In this document: positions 13,018 through 20,120 of the stretch, one piece after another | Position numbering within the stretch: position 1 is the stretch's first letter | How the letters are laid out: every line of letters begins with the position of its first letter | Virus record (IMG/VR): IMGVR_UViG_3300019487_000003 | Coordinates: 103,809 to 167,808 of that record | DNA length: 64,000 bases | Reading direction: 5' to 3' (one strand) | DNA from: a virus | Translations under genes and position numbers: made by a program | Notes under the pieces: generated by a model | The model's input: the letters and a program-made list of their open reading frames with translations, nothing else | The model's database searches: none | Told to the model about the DNA's origin: nothing

Positions 13018-13274
13018 AAATCAAATATCTAATCTATGAAAAGAGTGTTCATGTAATGGTTGCCATGATCGGCGAATTTGAAGATCATGAAGAATCGGAC
13101 GAACTAAGACGTGGTGTTATTCTTGAACCTAATCCTGATGGTGAAGATTTTGTAGAAAATTGGACATTCGATTTGAATGATCAAGACACAATTTTAAACA
13201 GATTCTCACAAGATGGATTTATTGTTTATAATGTTCCAGTAGAGATACAAACTGTATTTGTAGATAGAAAATGA
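13014..13274 (+). CDS. hypothetical acidic protein (86 aa)
   Basis: ATGA overlap on both sides. Beta-rich acidic protein (FEDHEESDELRRGVILEPNP). No family recognised. Confidence 0.6.
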   Translation: MKIKYLIYEKSVHVMVAMIGEFEDHEESDELRRGVILEPNPDGEDFVENWTFDLNDQDTILNRFSQDGFIVYNVPVEIQTVFVDRK

Positions 13275-13507
13275 AAAAGGATATAAAAGATGTAATTGCG
13301 AAGGCTTTAAAAAGCTATCGTCAACAGATAGTTTATAAACAGGATTCTGTAAGAGCATCTACACAAGAGCAAATAAAAGCATTTCATAATTCATCATCAA
13401 AAGATAGTTTGCTTCTCTCTTTGAAGGATGAAGTTCTTTTGATTGACGAAGCATTGAAGTTTGTCGAATATAAACCCGTAGACATAAACAAGATTACTTG
13501 GGATTAA
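13271..13507 (+). CDS. hypothetical helical protein (78 aa)
   Basis: Lysine-rich helical product overlapping the previous stop as ATGA. Last gene of a tight cluster; a C-rich 28-base gap follows. Unknown. Confidence 0.6.
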   Translation: MKKDIKDVIAKALKSYRQQIVYKQDSVRASTQEQIKAFHNSSSKDSLLLSLKDEVLLIDEALKFVEYKPVDINKITWD

Positions 13508-13535
13508 GTCTCCACCCCTTTGAACCCCACCACCT

Positions 13536-13754
13536 ATGAAATATCCTGAACACGGAAAATTAAGTGTTATTGCTTCAGACTCTCAACTATGCGGAGAGTT
13601 TCTTGATTGGTTGACTTGCGAGAAAAATATTAGTTTGAAAAATAATTCTATTCCTGATTTGCTATCAGAATTCTTTAACATAGATCAAGCTAAAATTGAG
13701 CAAGAAAAAGTTCTAATGCTTGCTCAAATTAGACAAGCTAATAAGCTCGAATAA
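13536..13754 (+). CDS. hypothetical protein (72 aa)
   Basis: The ATG is preceded by a C-rich stretch (CCCCACCACCT) with no ribosome site. The product is helical with two Cys (QLCGEFLDWLTCEKN). No family recognised. Confidence 0.55.
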   Translation: MKYPEHGKLSVIASDSQLCGEFLDWLTCEKNISLKNNSIPDLLSEFFNIDQAKIEQEKVLMLAQIRQANKLE

Positions 13755-13803
13755 AGAAATTTATAAGTCCTTGAAATCGTTAGATTTTTAGACGAAGAAA
13801 AAT

Positions 13804-13833
13804 TTGACAAGTTTGCTCAATCCATGAGATAAT
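13804..13833 (+). promoter_or_regulatory. early leaderless promoter
   Basis: TTGACA (13804-13809), 18-base spacer, GATAAT (13828-13833), GGATAC, ATGATGAA at 13840. Same -10-to-start block as at 9674-9693. Confidence 0.8.
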
Positions 13834-13839
13834 GGATAC

Positions 13840-14115
13840 ATGATGAAAATTGATCAGAATGTAGCAAGTAGTTTTAAGGTCGGTGACAAGATTAAAATCA
13901 CTCACGACTTTGGGGATTATCGTGTTATCTGCGGGATGAAGTATAAGACGACTGACAAGGATCGTGTTAAAACGGATGTCGCAATCGTAAAAAAGATCGG
14001 TAATAAGTTAAATCGTCTTTATCTTGTGTCTGAATTCGGGTATGGTTATACCCTCGTATTAGGTGTAATGCATGAAGGTGTATCTACTAAAATCGAATTG
14101 ATTGAAAGGAAATAA
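13840..14115 (+). CDS. SH3/KOW-like small protein, leaderless mRNA (91 aa)
   Basis: Beta-rich product with the segment SSFKVGDKIKITHDFGDYRVI, the hydrophobic-G-D pattern of SH3-like or KOW barrels. Starts with ATGATG at the predicted +1. Function unknown; the fold guess is tentative. Confidence 0.6.
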   Translation: MMKIDQNVASSFKVGDKIKITHDFGDYRVICGMKYKTTDKDRVKTDVAIVKKIGNKLNRLYLVSEFGYGYTLVLGVMHEGVSTKIELIERK

Positions 14116-14117
14116 TT

Positions 14118-14306
14118 ATGAAAATGTCACAAGTGTTTAAGATTTGGGATCCTTCAACAGGTAAATACTTCTATGAGATTCATTGGGGTATGACCGGTGA
14201 TAAACAATTCTCGACTGCCGAGGACTTGCTATCGTTTATGAGTAGCAAGAATATTACACATATGGAATTTTTTGTGGTTGATAAAGATGAAAGTAAAAGC
14301 CAATAA
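14118..14306 (+). CDS. hypothetical protein (62 aa)
   Basis: Starts two bases after the previous stop. Contains VFKIWDPSTGKYFYEI; a similar FKIWD start occurs in the 69-aa protein at 14457. Soluble, unknown. Confidence 0.6.
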   Translation: MKMSQVFKIWDPSTGKYFYEIHWGMTGDKQFSTAEDLLSFMSSKNITHMEFFVVDKDESKSQ

Positions 14307-14457
14307 AGATGTTGACGTATTAGTGGGTTCTAAGTATGTTCGTCTTAGAAAGAACCAGAGTTATAATGTTGTTAAAGTTCAACAGTATAAAATAATGATT
14401 CAAGTCGGAAAGAACGTCTATTCCTGGGTCTTGAGAAAGGACTTTGACGTTGAATAA
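14287..14457 (+). CDS. small basic beta-rich protein (56 aa)
   Basis: The ATG at 14287 (MKVKANKDVDVLVGSKYV) is preferred to the ATG at 14272. Lys-rich with alternating strands, reminiscent of a small SH3-like barrel. Overlaps its neighbours at both ends. Unknown. Confidence 0.6.
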   Translation: MKVKANKDVDVLVGSKYVRLRKNQSYNVVKVQQYKIMIQVGKNVYSWVLRKDFDVE

Positions 14458-14666
14458 TGAATACTACATTGGAAAAATATTTTAAGATTTGGGACGATCA
14501 ATTAGGAACTAGAATTGAACTAGGTCCTGATAGAGAGGGATTGGATCTAATAGAATTGCGACAATTTGATCACAATGGTGAAGAAATTGGTGTGGGAATT
14601 CTTTTGAATTCTCAAGAGGCATCAAAAATTATAATTGCATTAAAGGAATTGATTAAAGAAGATTAA
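14457..14666 (+). CDS. hypothetical protein (69 aa)
   Basis: TAATG overlap with the previous gene. FKIWDDQLGTRIELG at the start and a helical end (EASKIIIALKELIKED). Soluble acidic protein, unknown. Confidence 0.6.
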   Translation: MNTTLEKYFKIWDDQLGTRIELGPDREGLDLIELRQFDHNGEEIGVGILLNSQEASKIIIALKELIKED

Positions 14667-14939
14667 ATGGAAACTGAGAGAGTTATTTTCCGTAAATTTA
14701 ATGACGGTGATATTATTGCTCTGTTCCCTGACCTTGTTGGTGACATCAATAATCGTTATTGCTTGTCTTATCAGCATATGGGCCAACACGGTTCAGCGGC
14801 ACCAGAATTGGTTTACGTCACCAAGCTGGCAACCGAAGACGAATACAGAGAATTGAAAGAAGAATTGGAACGCATCGGATATAAACTCAAGATTGTTAAA
14901 AGATTTATTAACCCCTTGTATAAAACTGGGAGAAGGTAG
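14667..14939 (+). CDS. hypothetical protein (90 aa)
   Basis: Starts directly after the previous stop. Contains a pattern seen in phage proteins of unknown function: RKFNDGDIIALFPDL, then YCLSYQHMGQHGSA. Helical C-terminal half. I cannot assign a role. Confidence 0.6.
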   Translation: METERVIFRKFNDGDIIALFPDLVGDINNRYCLSYQHMGQHGSAAPELVYVTKLATEDEYRELKEELERIGYKLKIVKRFINPLYKTGRR

Positions 14940-14940
14940 T

Positions 14941-15540
14941 ATGAGTGATTTCACTCGTGTTCAAGTTAACGCATCAACTCAAAAATTGCAGGTTGCTGCT
15001 AGTTCGGACGAAACTCGTTATAATATTACTGGTGTTTACTTTGACGATAATGTCAATGTTGCAACAGACGGCCATATTATGGCCGTAGAAAAGAAGGAAA
15101 AGGTGGATGAGCCTGTTCCATCTAAGACGATTCTTAAGTTCAATAAACCAAAACAACTTGATAAAAATAGAGGCTCTGAAACCTTTTTTAGACTTGAAAC
15201 AAAATACGTTTCAGAACAAGGTTCAGTGGCAGAACGTACCACCGGGGCATTTCCGGACTATAGTAATGTTATCCCCTCAGAGTTTAAAACTCCTGTAAGG
15301 ATTGCTTTTAACCTTGCGTTATTGACTCGCCTTGCTGCGGCATTAGAACATAATAATCGTTCACTCGTTACACTTGAATTCGATGGGAGTAGCCCTCTAG
15401 GACCTATTCTTGTTGATGTCTCGAATCAAGATGGCAGCGGCCGACCAAATAAATTTGGTGTCTTAATGCCTTGCCGAACAGACGATGTTGGTGAAACTTT
15501 GTTACAAAGAGCTAAAAGATTTGTTTTTGGAGTTAAATAA
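14941..15540 (+). CDS. short DnaN/beta-clamp-like protein (199 aa)
   Basis: The ATG at 14941 follows the previous stop. Signatures of the bacterial DNA polymerase III beta clamp appear in order: NVNVATDGHIMAV (residues about 38-49), GAFPDYSNVIP (about 101-111) and KFGVLMPCR near the C-terminus. Cellular DnaN is about 366 residues with three domains; this is roughly half. It could be a clamp used in phage replication, or a mimic that interferes with the host clamp. The family call is moderate; the role is inference. Confidence 0.6.
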   Translation: MSDFTRVQVNASTQKLQVAASSDETRYNITGVYFDDNVNVATDGHIMAVEKKEKVDEPVPSKTILKFNKPKQLDKNRGSETFFRLETKYVSEQGSVAERTTGAFPDYSNVIPSEFKTPVRIAFNLALLTRLAAALEHNNRSLVTLEFDGSSPLGPILVDVSNQDGSGRPNKFGVLMPCRTDDVGETLLQRAKRFVFGVK

Positions 15541-15722
15541 TGAAAGTTGGATTTACTTTCTTCATAAGTGCTACACTAGAAGCATCTAGGGAATGTCCAA
15601 AAGATAGAGAAGCTGATTTTGATCAGTGGGCCTCAGAAATGGAACATGAATTAAAGGAAAATTTTGCTGCGAAATTTCCGCAGTTAAATATAGAGACCGT
15701 AGATTCGTGGGAATATGAATGA
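15540..15722 (+). CDS. hypothetical protein (60 aa)
   Basis: TAATG overlap with the clamp-like gene. Starts KVGFTFFISATLEASREC; acidic helical centre. Unknown. Confidence 0.6.
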   Translation: MKVGFTFFISATLEASRECPKDREADFDQWASEMEHELKENFAAKFPQLNIETVDSWEYE

Positions 15723-15840
15723 ACGAAAGATTTGCCCGATTAATCGAGAATTCGATTTTGATGAAGATGATTGGGTAGAAGAGGAACCAATTGAAGAAAC
15801 GGAACAAGTGAATCTTGATCCTATCGAATGTTGGGACTAG
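15715..15840 (+). CDS. small acidic protein (41 aa)
   Basis: An ATG at 15715 within the end of the previous gene opens 41 codons with a highly acidic centre (EFDFDEDDWVEEEPIEETE). Such acidic peptides can act as DNA mimics, but that is speculation. It is short, so confidence is limited. Confidence 0.45.
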   Translation: MNERKICPINREFDFDEDDWVEEEPIEETEQVNLDPIECWD

Positions 15841-15844
15841 TAAG

Positions 15845-16024
15845 ATGAGTAATTACACTGACGAACAATTGGCAGAATTGCCTATAACTAAGCATCCAAG
15901 TGACTGTCAATGTCCTAAGTGTAAATCAGGAGACGAATGGCTGCCCTGCTGTTGCTGCAACAAAACCCTTGTTGCTGTTTCATCTGGGTTCGATACTTGT
16001 GATGCATGTTTAGCAAAGGTATGA
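15845..16024 (+). CDS. cysteine-rich zinc protein (59 aa)
   Basis: The ATG at 15845 (MSNYTDEQLAELP) is preferred to the earlier in-frame start. CQCPKC, then CCCC, then CDAC gives ten Cys in about 35 residues, enough for two zinc sites. No family recognised. Confidence 0.6.
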   Translation: MSNYTDEQLAELPITKHPSDCQCPKCKSGDEWLPCCCCNKTLVAVSSGFDTCDACLAKV

Positions 16025-16335
16025 ATAATTTAGCGCAAGAATTGATAATCAAGTTGATGGCATCTTTAACAGAGGTTCAAGAAACAGTTAAGGATACAAG
16101 AGAGAAGTTGAATCAAAGAAACGACGTTCCTCAAGATGTTTTTAATAGACTTGATTCGTATGATGAAATAGTGACAAAGCAAAAAATTCTTTGCGAAGAA
16201 CTTGACAATCACTTTAAGACCAAAAATGTGGTAGAAATTGCCCGTTGCGTAAAATTGATGAACTGTTATTCTTCGATGATCAGGGACGATGCTCACGAGA
16301 TTCTAACGAATCACTCTAATATACTGAAACAATAA
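16021..16335 (+). CDS. helical coiled-coil protein (104 aa)
   Basis: The ATG at 16021 overlaps the previous stop (ATGA). All-helical with heptad-like stretches (ASLTEVQETVKDTREKLNQ). No membrane span. Unknown. Confidence 0.6.
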   Translation: MNNLAQELIIKLMASLTEVQETVKDTREKLNQRNDVPQDVFNRLDSYDEIVTKQKILCEELDNHFKTKNVVEIARCVKLMNCYSSMIRDDAHEILTNHSNILKQ

Positions 16336-16378
16336 GTCAATATACTATAATCATTAGACATTAAACACACAAAAAGAA

Positions 16379-16408
16379 TTGACTTTCCTTTGTGGATTGT
16401 GTTATAAT
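16379..16408 (+). promoter_or_regulatory. early leaderless promoter
   Basis: TTGACT (16379-16384), 18-base spacer, TATAAT (16403-16408), six bases, ATG at 16415. Confidence 0.8.
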
Positions 16409-16414
16409 ATAGTT

Positions 16415-16738
16415 ATGATAGACTATACAGATGAGGCACCTTTAGAAGTGACACCAGAAGTAGGAATGGGAATAACTTATAGTGTGGGGTCGGACTCTTA
16501 CCCGGGAACTATTAGTCGAGTTTCAGCATCGGGGAAAACTTTTTGGTTCAAAAAGGATGACTTTCGAGCCCGAAAGGATTCAAACTACTATGGTAATCAA
16601 AAATGGATTTATTTGCCAGACCCCGAGGCACAGGAAGAAAAAGTAACGAGAAGCAAAAGAACAGGTAAGTGGCGACGCCAGGGTGGTGGCCATGTTTATG
16701 TTGGTGAAAGAGAAACATATCAAGATCCTCATTTTTAA
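16415..16738 (+). CDS. hypothetical protein, leaderless mRNA (107 aa)
   Basis: The ATG at 16415 (MIDYTDEAPLEV) lies at the predicted +1; the apparent TTG start at 16379 is the -35 box itself. The product has a beta-rich centre (ITYSVGSDSYPGTISRVS, KTFWFKKDDFRARKD) like small phage DNA-context proteins, and a basic Gly-rich tail. Unknown. Confidence 0.6.
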   Translation: MIDYTDEAPLEVTPEVGMGITYSVGSDSYPGTISRVSASGKTFWFKKDDFRARKDSNYYGNQKWIYLPDPEAQEEKVTRSKRTGKWRRQGGGHVYVGERETYQDPHF

Positions 16739-16746
16739 GGTATTAA

Positions 16747-16941
16747 ATGAATAAGACATATTTAATAGACGAAAAGAAGGCTCAATTTTTAAGAAAGTTG
16801 AAAACTGTTGCAAACGAGTTAGATAAAACTCTTGTAGAGTTAAACGATCAATATCTGAAAACAAACGATAAGAATGTTTTGCTCTTGATTAAAGATGCAA
16901 AAGAGAAAAGAGATGAGATTTGGTTAAAACATGGTGTATAA
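16747..16941 (+). CDS. hypothetical helical protein (64 aa)
   Basis: Lysine-rich helical protein (FLRKLKTVANELDKTLVELND). Its TAA overlaps the next ATG (TAATG). Unknown. Confidence 0.6.
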   Translation: MNKTYLIDEKKAQFLRKLKTVANELDKTLVELNDQYLKTNDKNVLLLIKDAKEKRDEIWLKHGV

Positions 16942-17153
16942 TGACGGTTCAAAAATCTAAGAGAGCCAGAAATAAGGAAGTGGAAAGACTTGTCAGGAAT
17001 TTTCTTCTTGATAAGAGATTGGAACTTGCTAGAAAAGTTTCCAATAACAAAGCATCTATGAAAGCACTTTCACAAGATCAAAGGAAGGTAAAGCAAATGC
17101 TTGCTGACATCAATCGTCAAATTGATGAACTTGGGATCCGCATTAAAGAATAG
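16941..17153 (+). CDS. basic coiled-coil protein (70 aa)
   Basis: The ATG at 16941 (MTVQKSKRARNKEV) is preferred to the TTG at 16920. Very basic helical protein, predicted coiled coil at the C-terminus (MLADINRQIDELGIRIKE). Unknown. Confidence 0.6.
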   Translation: MTVQKSKRARNKEVERLVRNFLLDKRLELARKVSNNKASMKALSQDQRKVKQMLADINRQIDELGIRIKE

Positions 17154-17177
17154 CTGTGGATTGAAGGAAAATATTCC

Positions 17178-17206
17178 TTGACAAATATCTTGGACTTTGC
17201 TATAAT
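17178..17206 (+). promoter_or_regulatory. consensus sigma-70 promoter
   Basis: TTGACA (17178-17183), 17-base spacer, TATAAT (17201-17206). It drives a short unit ended by the terminator at 17556-17588. Its leader contains an 11-codon frame. Confidence 0.8.
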
Positions 17207-17223
17207 AGTGGAGTAAGATAAAA

Positions 17224-17259
17224 ATGCGTGAGCATTTAATAATGAATGGAGATGTATGA
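17224..17259 (+). other. 11-codon upstream ORF
   Basis: ATG at 17224 reads MREHLIMNGDV and its TGA overlaps the ATG of the next gene (ATGA). The next gene also has GGAG just upstream, inside this frame. Possible translational coupling or leader peptide; could be chance. Confidence 0.35.
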
Positions 17260-17534
17260 AATTGACTGAAGAAAAGAAAACGCTTGTTACAAATTTGAAG
17301 GCGAAGTATGGCACTAATGTCGTAACTCGCAAGCAAATTCTTGAGTTTGTGAAGTCTCAAGGTGTTTCCTTTGACGGTTCTCGTGTTCCTTCTGGGACTG
17401 AGTTTCCTCACTGGATTACTAACAACAAGAACATCCGTGTAGGGCGCGGCGCATATAATCTTGACTTGCTGGAAAGCACTGTCAAGGCTTCTGCTACTAA
17501 TGGAGCAGATGCGTCAACAGTAGAAGCAAACTAA
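17256..17534 (+). CDS. winged-helix-like protein (92 aa)
   Basis: Starts MKLTEEKKTLVTNLKAKYG, then VVTRKQILEFVKSQG and IRVGRGAYNLDL, a helix-helix-wing layout resembling small winged-helix DNA-binding proteins common in phages. The last 20 residues are Ala/Thr rich and probably disordered. It has its own promoter and terminator, so it is a separately expressed unit, possibly highly transcribed. Confidence 0.6.
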   Translation: MKLTEEKKTLVTNLKAKYGTNVVTRKQILEFVKSQGVSFDGSRVPSGTEFPHWITNNKNIRVGRGAYNLDLLESTVKASATNGADASTVEAN

Positions 17535-17555
17535 AAAGTTCTGCTTTATATTGGT

Positions 17556-17588
17556 GGCAGAGTGTTAACACCACTCTGCCTATTTTTT
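17556..17588 (+). terminator. intrinsic terminator
   Basis: Nine-base-pair stem GGCAGAGTG/CACTCTGCC (17556-17564 with 17572-17580), 7-base loop, followed by TATTTTTT. It separates the promoter-17256 unit from the GH5 gene 17 bases later. Confidence 0.85.
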
Positions 17589-17604
17589 ACCCAAAATCTT
17601 TGTT

Positions 17605-18489
17605 ATGGATATGTTTCGCAGTTTACTAGTCCTTTTATTGATTTCAGTTAGTGCAAATTTTGCACAAGCTCAATCTCAAAAAGGATTCATGATTAATCCT
17701 TACCGCACCACTTGGTTACCACACGACATTCGAGAGACTAGCAGCCTAGGGGCGAATCTGTTTCGATATTATATTTACTATCCAGAAGGCGCTGTTCCTG
17801 GGACATGGACACCAACACAATACAAAGAATTCCTTGCAGCACATATCTATCAAATAGATAATATCCTTCCAATTGTGCAACAGCAGGGAGCACAATTAGT
17901 TATAGACTTACATACACCCCCTTGCGGCTTTCAGGGCAGATATTTTAAGATGTTCTCAGACTTGAATTGTCTCGGACAGTTTTATGAGGCCTGGGATATT
18001 CTATCAAAGCATTATGCTTATGATCCTCGTGTTGCATCTTATGATTTACTTAATGAACCTGCAACAAAAGATTATAAGTTCTTAAACGCTATCTATAGGA
18101 CCGCTACCTGGGTTGTGAGACAGAACGATCCTAATAGGATTGTTATAGTTGAATCAGCCTTTGGTAACCCTCTATTAGTAAACAAGTTAGAACATGGCCT
18201 TTATAATACGTGGTATTCAGCTCACGTTTATTGTGCAGGAAACAGTTCATCTATTTCAATGATTGATAAGATTGTTTCTTTCAAACGAAAGTATAATGAA
18301 CCATTCTATGTTGGTGAAATCGGGTGTGAAACATATAAGAAAAATGCCGCTAAGTTTATTGATAAGGCTCTAGCAAAGTTTCGTCAACATAATATCTCTT
18401 GGACTTATCATGCATGGGCAGAAGCACCTATGTGGGAACCACGAGGAACTAGCGTGTTCCCAGTCTTACAAAAGTACCTTGCACAATAA
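17605..18489 (+). CDS. secreted glycoside hydrolase family 5 (cellulase-like, 294 aa)
   Basis: Signal peptide MDMFRSLLVLLLISVSANFA ending at AQA|Q near residue 22. GH5 hallmarks follow in order: Arg at 54 (LFRYY), DLHTPP (101-106), DLLNEP with the acid/base Glu at about 151, SAHVY (205-209) and VGEIG with the nucleophile Glu at about 238. Length fits a single TIM barrel with no binding module. It would be exported and cut beta-1,4-glucan or a related polysaccharide. It sits alone between a terminator and a new promoter, with no clear promoter or ribosome site of its own, like a moron cassette. Confidence 0.85.
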   Translation: MDMFRSLLVLLLISVSANFAQAQSQKGFMINPYRTTWLPHDIRETSSLGANLFRYYIYYPEGAVPGTWTPTQYKEFLAAHIYQIDNILPIVQQQGAQLVIDLHTPPCGFQGRYFKMFSDLNCLGQFYEAWDILSKHYAYDPRVASYDLLNEPATKDYKFLNAIYRTATWVVRQNDPNRIVIVESAFGNPLLVNKLEHGLYNTWYSAHVYCAGNSSSISMIDKIVSFKRKYNEPFYVGEIGCETYKKNAAKFIDKALAKFRQHNISWTYHAWAEAPMWEPRGTSVFPVLQKYLAQ

Positions 18490-18536
18490 ATCTTAGAAAT
18501 CTAATCATTTCAAAGTCTTACATCAACACAATTTTC

Positions 18537-18565
18537 TTGCATTTTCCATAGAAATTTGTTATAAT
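18537..18565 (+). promoter_or_regulatory. sigma-70 promoter
   Basis: TTGCAT (18537-18542), 17-base spacer, TATAAT (18560-18565). Expected start about 18572, giving a 30-base leader that includes AAGGAG and the palindrome at 18586-18598. Confidence 0.75.
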
Positions 18566-18585
18566 ATACTATACAATTAATAAGG

Positions 18586-18598
18586 AGACCTTAGGTCT
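18586..18598. promoter_or_regulatory. palindrome between ribosome site and start codon
   Basis: AGACCT-T-AGGTCT lies between AAGGAG (18582-18587) and the ATG at 18602, where the normal gap would be 6-9 bases. It could be a dimer operator in DNA, or a small RNA stem that restores spacing and modulates initiation. Confidence 0.4.
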
Positions 18599-18601
18599 AA
18601 T

Positions 18602-18886
18602 ATGAAAATCGACTTGACAAAATTAACAGAACAAGAATTATATGCTCTTAATAAGCAGATTGTTTCCCGCCTGAAATTGTTACACACAATTAAACAGACT
18701 ACTGCCCTAGCACAATTTATTATTGGTGATAGTGTTAGTTTTAAGGACAAGCATAATAGAAAAGTTGTGGGAATCGTAAAAAGTCTCGGCCGTAAAAACG
18801 CAAAGGTTGACGTTCAAACTGTTGATGGTGTCCCGTCAATGCCAATGCGATACACTGTATCCCCCTCACTCTTGTCTAAGGTTTAA
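18602..18886 (+). CDS. hypothetical protein (94 aa)
   Basis: Helical N-terminal part (LTEQELYALNKQIVSRLKLL) and a C-terminal SH3/KOW-like part (FIIGDSVSFKDKHNRKVVGI). This resembles phage proteins with a short coiled coil followed by a small barrel. Unknown function. Confidence 0.6.
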   Translation: MKIDLTKLTEQELYALNKQIVSRLKLLHTIKQTTALAQFIIGDSVSFKDKHNRKVVGIVKSLGRKNAKVDVQTVDGVPSMPMRYTVSPSLLSKV

Positions 18887-18887
18887 T

Positions 18888-19148
18888 ATGAAAACAGTTC
18901 GCACCCCTGTTGCAGAAGTAAAAAACAATACTAAATTTGAAATTGTTGAAATTTTGCAACAACCAGTATTGCATCATTACAAAAGTAATTGGAGACAGAG
19001 GGACGTAACTCTTTTTGAACACCCAGAAGATAACACGAGAGTTTTATCTATCGGTATTACTTTTTGTGGTTCAAAAATGATTGTTTGTGATGATCCCAAA
19101 ACTTCATTTGAATACGAATTGACTCATAAACCTAAGGAGACAAATTAA
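18888..19148 (+). CDS. hypothetical protein (86 aa)
   Basis: The ATG at 18888 directly follows the previous stop and is preferred to the earlier in-frame ATG at 18807. Beta-rich soluble product. An AAGGAG precedes the next gene at its end. Unknown. Confidence 0.6.
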   Translation: MKTVRTPVAEVKNNTKFEIVEILQQPVLHHYKSNWRQRDVTLFEHPEDNTRVLSIGITFCGSKMIVCDDPKTSFEYELTHKPKETN

Positions 19149-19402
19149 TGTTAACTATCAAGAATACAACCTGCAATACATGGTTTGAACGTGATAGAGC
19201 TATGATATTGATTGAAGATAAGAAAACAGGGGAAACTATTGCTGAATTTTGGGATGAAACTGTTGGCCAACTTGTTGAAGATGGTTTTCTGAATCCGAAA
19301 GATTGGCATGGTTCAAGCATTAGTTATTTAAACGATCTTTGGGGTAATACTCCTTGGACTCCTGAATTGCACAATCGTTTAATGAAGTCTAAAAATGTAT
19401 GA
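19148..19402 (+). CDS. hypothetical protein (84 aa)
   Basis: TAATG overlap with the previous gene. Acidic, Trp-rich soluble protein (NTWFERDRAMILIEDKKTGE, WGNTPWTPELHN). No family recognised. Confidence 0.6.
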   Translation: MLTIKNTTCNTWFERDRAMILIEDKKTGETIAEFWDETVGQLVEDGFLNPKDWHGSSISYLNDLWGNTPWTPELHNRLMKSKNV

Positions 19403-19599
19403 GAAATGTTAGGGTGACAAACATTCATCGTGGTTCTGGTGCAAGAAACAAATACATTTATGCTATGTTAAATGATGCTGAAACAGGGGAGTCTATAATT
19501 TCTGCAACATTAGAATATGTTCTAAAAGCGATCTCTGAAAGAGAATATAATCTGGTAGATGTTAAACAATTTTGTTCAGATGTTGCAGATATATTATAA
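19399..19599 (+). CDS. hypothetical protein (66 aa)
   Basis: ATGA overlap with the previous gene and TAATG overlap with the next. Small beta-alpha protein. Unknown. Confidence 0.6.
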   Translation: MRNVRVTNIHRGSGARNKYIYAMLNDAETGESIISATLEYVLKAISEREYNLVDVKQFCSDVADIL

Positions 19600-20093
19600 T
19601 GCCAATTGCTAGGAAAGAATATTTAAAGATAGTTAGGGAAATAAGAAATTTGGTCCCTAACATTAAAATTGTTTCCGACGACGATATAGTTGAAGGAGAT
19701 AATGGATGTTATTGTGAAACTGATAATACAATATACATCCGTTCTTTAGATAGATACAGATCAGTTAAAATGTGTCGGCATGTTTTGTTTCATGAATTAT
19801 CTCATTGGGCTGCAAAGAGTGGTAGAGGTGGCAGAGTTAAAAAATTTGCAACAGGAAATAAAGTTTTAGATAGACATAATAATTATGCTTTAGAGGAAAT
19901 CATAGTTGACAAGGTTGCTTTTTCTTTATGCTTAGAGCTAAAATCAGCTATTGATAAAAGAAATCATCAAAAATATGTCAATAGATTTGTTAAATACTTA
20001 ACAATATTAGACGCTGATATAGAGCATTATATAGAAAATAAATGTAAATCATTGAAATCATTCATTAAAAACTATAAGAAAAATTTGACATAA
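19599..20093 (+). CDS. ArdC-like zinc metallopeptidase domain protein (164 aa)
   Basis: The ATG at 19599 overlaps the previous stop; the TTG at 19572 is rejected. HVLFHELSHWAAKS (about residues 61-74) carries the HExxH zinc site. Thirty residues later YALEEIIVDKVAF supplies the third acidic ligand, the same spacing and wording as the C-terminal zincin of ArdC-type antirestriction proteins. The N-terminal ssDNA-binding half of ArdC is missing. Anti-restriction or host-protein cleavage is inference. Confidence 0.6.
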   Translation: MPIARKEYLKIVREIRNLVPNIKIVSDDDIVEGDNGCYCETDNTIYIRSLDRYRSVKMCRHVLFHELSHWAAKSGRGGRVKKFATGNKVLDRHNNYALEEIIVDKVAFSLCLELKSAIDKRNHQKYVNRFVKYLTILDADIEHYIENKCKSLKSFIKNYKKNLT

Positions 20094-20114
20094 TAGCGTC
20101 TTCCATGAGATAAT
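20085..20114 (+). promoter_or_regulatory. early leaderless promoter
   Basis: TTGACA (20085-20090) overlaps the last codons of the metallopeptidase gene; 18-base spacer; GATAAT (20109-20114), six bases, ATGATGAA at 20121. Confidence 0.8.
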
Positions 20115-20120
20115 GGATGT

